Shown: in pieces, positions 62,871-64,000 of the stretch
How the letters are laid out: each line of letters opens with the position of its first letter
Numbering within the stretch: the first letter of the stretch is position 1
Origin: Pyrodictiaceae archaeon
Lineage (GTDB): Archaea; Thermoproteota; Thermoprotei_A; Sulfolobales; Pyrodictiaceae
NCBI GenBank assembly: GCA_027036135.1
Contig: JALVSY010000030.1
Coordinates: forward strand, 1-64,000
DNA length: 64,000 nucleotides
Direction: 5' to 3'
The notes under the pieces: model-generated
What the model saw: only the letters and a program-made list of their open reading frames with translations
The model's database searches: none
Told to the model about the DNA's origin: nothing
Made by a program: the position numbers and the translations under genes

Positions 62871-63359
62871 CTAGGTTAGTCTTATTATTGCCTCGTTTAC
62901 TTTTCTCCTTACCTCGTCTATGCTTGGTAGCTCTGCTATCATTCTTACCTTGAGGGTTATTGTTATCTCGCCTTCCCCAGCATCATAGGTTACATCGTAC
63001 TCGTCTACTCCTTGGAACTCCTCGGACGATTCTATACTCGCTGCGATTTCTTCCTCTACTACTCGTTTATCAAGGCCTTTATCGACCCGTATAGTGTACA
63101 CTGCTTCTACGCCATCCGGGCTCGCGTCGATGAAGACGCTCTCTATCCCGGAGCCCGGTGACAGCTGAATAACTATTCTCGGACCATAGGGATCTATCTC
63201 TATGTCCTCAACCGTTGTAATCTTAGCGCCAAGGGGCTCTATTATTGGTCGAAGTGCTTTCTCAACCAGCTTAGCTAGTCTGATTAGGTGCTCGTCCTCA
63301 GCCAATGAATTCACACCATTATCCTGGTTTATGAGAAGAGAAGCTATTACCTTTCCCAA
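62871..63359 (-). CDS. hypothetical protein
   Basis: A 162-residue acidic soluble protein with alternating strands (ITTVEDIEIDPYGPRIVIQL, GVEAVYTIRVDKG and EITITLKVRMIAE). This suggests a small two-layer alpha/beta fold, perhaps a ferredoxin-like or UPF-type archaeal protein. No family recognised. ATG at 63359. Located just after tRNA-Ala on the same strand. Confidence 0.65.
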   Translation of the reverse strand: MGKVIASLLINQDNGVNSLAEDEHLIRLAKLVEKALRPIIEPLGAKITTVEDIEIDPYGPRIVIQLSPGSGIESVFIDASPDGVEAVYTIRVDKGLDKRVVEEEIAASIESSEEFQGVDEYDVTYDAGEGEITITLKVRMIAELPSIDEVRRKVNEAIIRLT

Positions 63360-63452
63360 ACCTCAACTAACTCCTAGGTATGAATATTACGTAATAATTG
63401 TAAACGGTAATTAGGATCCGAGTATCGCGAAAATAATTGCTAAGGCATAGAT

Positions 63453-64000
63453 CTATTTCTTTGCCTCTGTTAGTTTCTCCTCGACGAATTCTCTGATGCG
63501 CTTAGTGCCTTCAACTATGTCTTCTCGGTTCACCGCGAAGCTTATGCGTATGAAGCCCTTGCCTGCTTTGTCAGGGAAGTTGGTTCCTGGCAGGGTTACT
63601 ACTGCTTTCTCCTCTACTAGTTTCTCTGAGAACTCCTCTGTTGAGAACCCGGTCTCTTTGAGTACCTTGGCTATTCGTGGAAAGATGTAGAAGGCGCCAC
63701 GCGGCTTTGCTACCTCGAATCCGGGTACCTTGCTGAGCTCCTCGTATATGAGGTCACGGCGCCGCCTAAACTCCTCTATCATCTTCTTGACGGGCTCCCA
63801 TGGGCCGCGGAGAGCTGCTGCTCCTGCCCGCTGACTGATACTCGGCGCGCAGCTATAGATGTTGACTGCGAGTCTTCTCAGAGCTGTTATTACCTCTTTC
63901 TTCGCTGCTATGTAGCCTAGCCTGAACCCTGTCATCGCGAATGTCTTTGAGTGCCCATTAACGTATATCACGTAGTCCTTCCAGCCTGACTGCTCAAGGA
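63453..64000 (-). CDS. class I aminotransferase, PLP-dependent (5' end outside window)
   Basis: The C-terminal part of an AspC/AAT-type aminotransferase. NGHSKTFAMTGFRLGYIAAK holds the PLP-binding Lys, followed by FYIFPRIAKVL and GKGFIRISFAVNRED with the substrate-carboxylate Arg. The frame stays open to the window edge at 64000, so the gene is truncated by the window, not by a lesion. It fits amino-acid metabolism alongside the importers. Substrate cannot be assigned. Confidence 0.88.
   Translation of the reverse strand, partial: LEQSGWKDYVIYVNGHSKTFAMTGFRLGYIAAKKEVITALRRLAVNIYSCAPSISQRAGAAALRGPWEPVKKMIEEFRRRRDLIYEELSKVPGFEVAKPRGAFYIFPRIAKVLKETGFSTEEFSEKLVEEKAVVTLPGTNFPDKAGKGFIRISFAVNREDIVEGTKRIREFVEEKLTEAKK

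Overview
The window reads as chromosomal DNA of a hyperthermophilic crenarchaeon. Markers are archaeal single-copy families (archease, the UPF0201/UPF0200 pair, split lipoate ligase LplA/LplB, bifunctional phosphoglucose/phosphomannose isomerase), a tungsten-type aldehyde:ferredoxin oxidoreductase, PaREP1-like, HEPN/MNT and VapBC-type genes, heavy use of AGG/AGA and ATA codons, and GTG/TTG starts after GGAGG/GGTGA sites. The Pyrodictiaceae (Pyrodictium, Hyperthermus, Pyrolobus) are my best guess. That is inference from gene content, not a database match.

Layout. 0-7.3 kb: accessory island bounded by two copies of a non-coding repeat. It holds a Fic/Doc gene, an MNT-HEPN pair, a VapBC pair, a PIN gene, another nucleotidyltransferase and an AAA ATPase; several are frameshifted. 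7.3-14 kb: a lone Cas6-like RAMP gene, an alpha/beta hydrolase, a phosphodiesterase-superfamily protein, a structured RNA just upstream of an amino-acid permease, and lplA-lplB. 14-19.5 kb: a cell-surface locus on the minus strand with a TasA-like pilin, a secreted subunit, an ER-type signal peptidase, a membrane protein and a metzincin-type protease. It resembles the bacterial tasA-sipW arrangement, but three of the five genes carry frame lesions. 19.6-22 kb: archease and UPF0201/UPF0200. 22-27.4 kb: a complete branched-chain amino-acid type ABC transporter with divergent livK. 27.4-33.7 kb: DUF998 protein, peroxiredoxin, fluoride exporter with DUF190, AOR, an NDH-2-like flavoprotein and a PaREP1-like pseudogene. 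33.7-43.1 kb: PPP phosphatase, DHH phosphoesterase, two coupled radical SAM enzymes, MBL hydrolase, sugar isomerase and a nucleotidyltransferase-like protein.

43.3-49.6 kb: an uncharacterised set that looks regulatory. It has a degenerate metallo-beta-lactamase fold protein, proteins with PATAN/DUF4388-like segments, a Roadblock/LC7 protein and two V4R-like proteins. The last of these overlaps a cytosolic [NiFe] hydrogenase operon (small, large, ferredoxin; 49.6-52.4 kb). 52.5-57.8 kb: two-subunit fumarase, with succinate dehydrogenase/fumarate reductase on the opposite strand. 57.9-60.5 kb: nucleotide-sugar dehydrogenase and an Alg13/Alg14-like glycosyltransferase. The window ends with TrkH, a tRNA-Ala, a hypothetical protein and a truncated aminotransferase.

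Together the genes suggest peptide or amino-acid use (ABC importer, permease, AOR), H2 metabolism, a partial C4-dicarboxylate cycle and a glycosylated surface. Single-base frame lesions recur, mostly in accessory and surface genes and often at short homopolymers. Either those genes are decaying or the assembly has indel errors; reads would decide.
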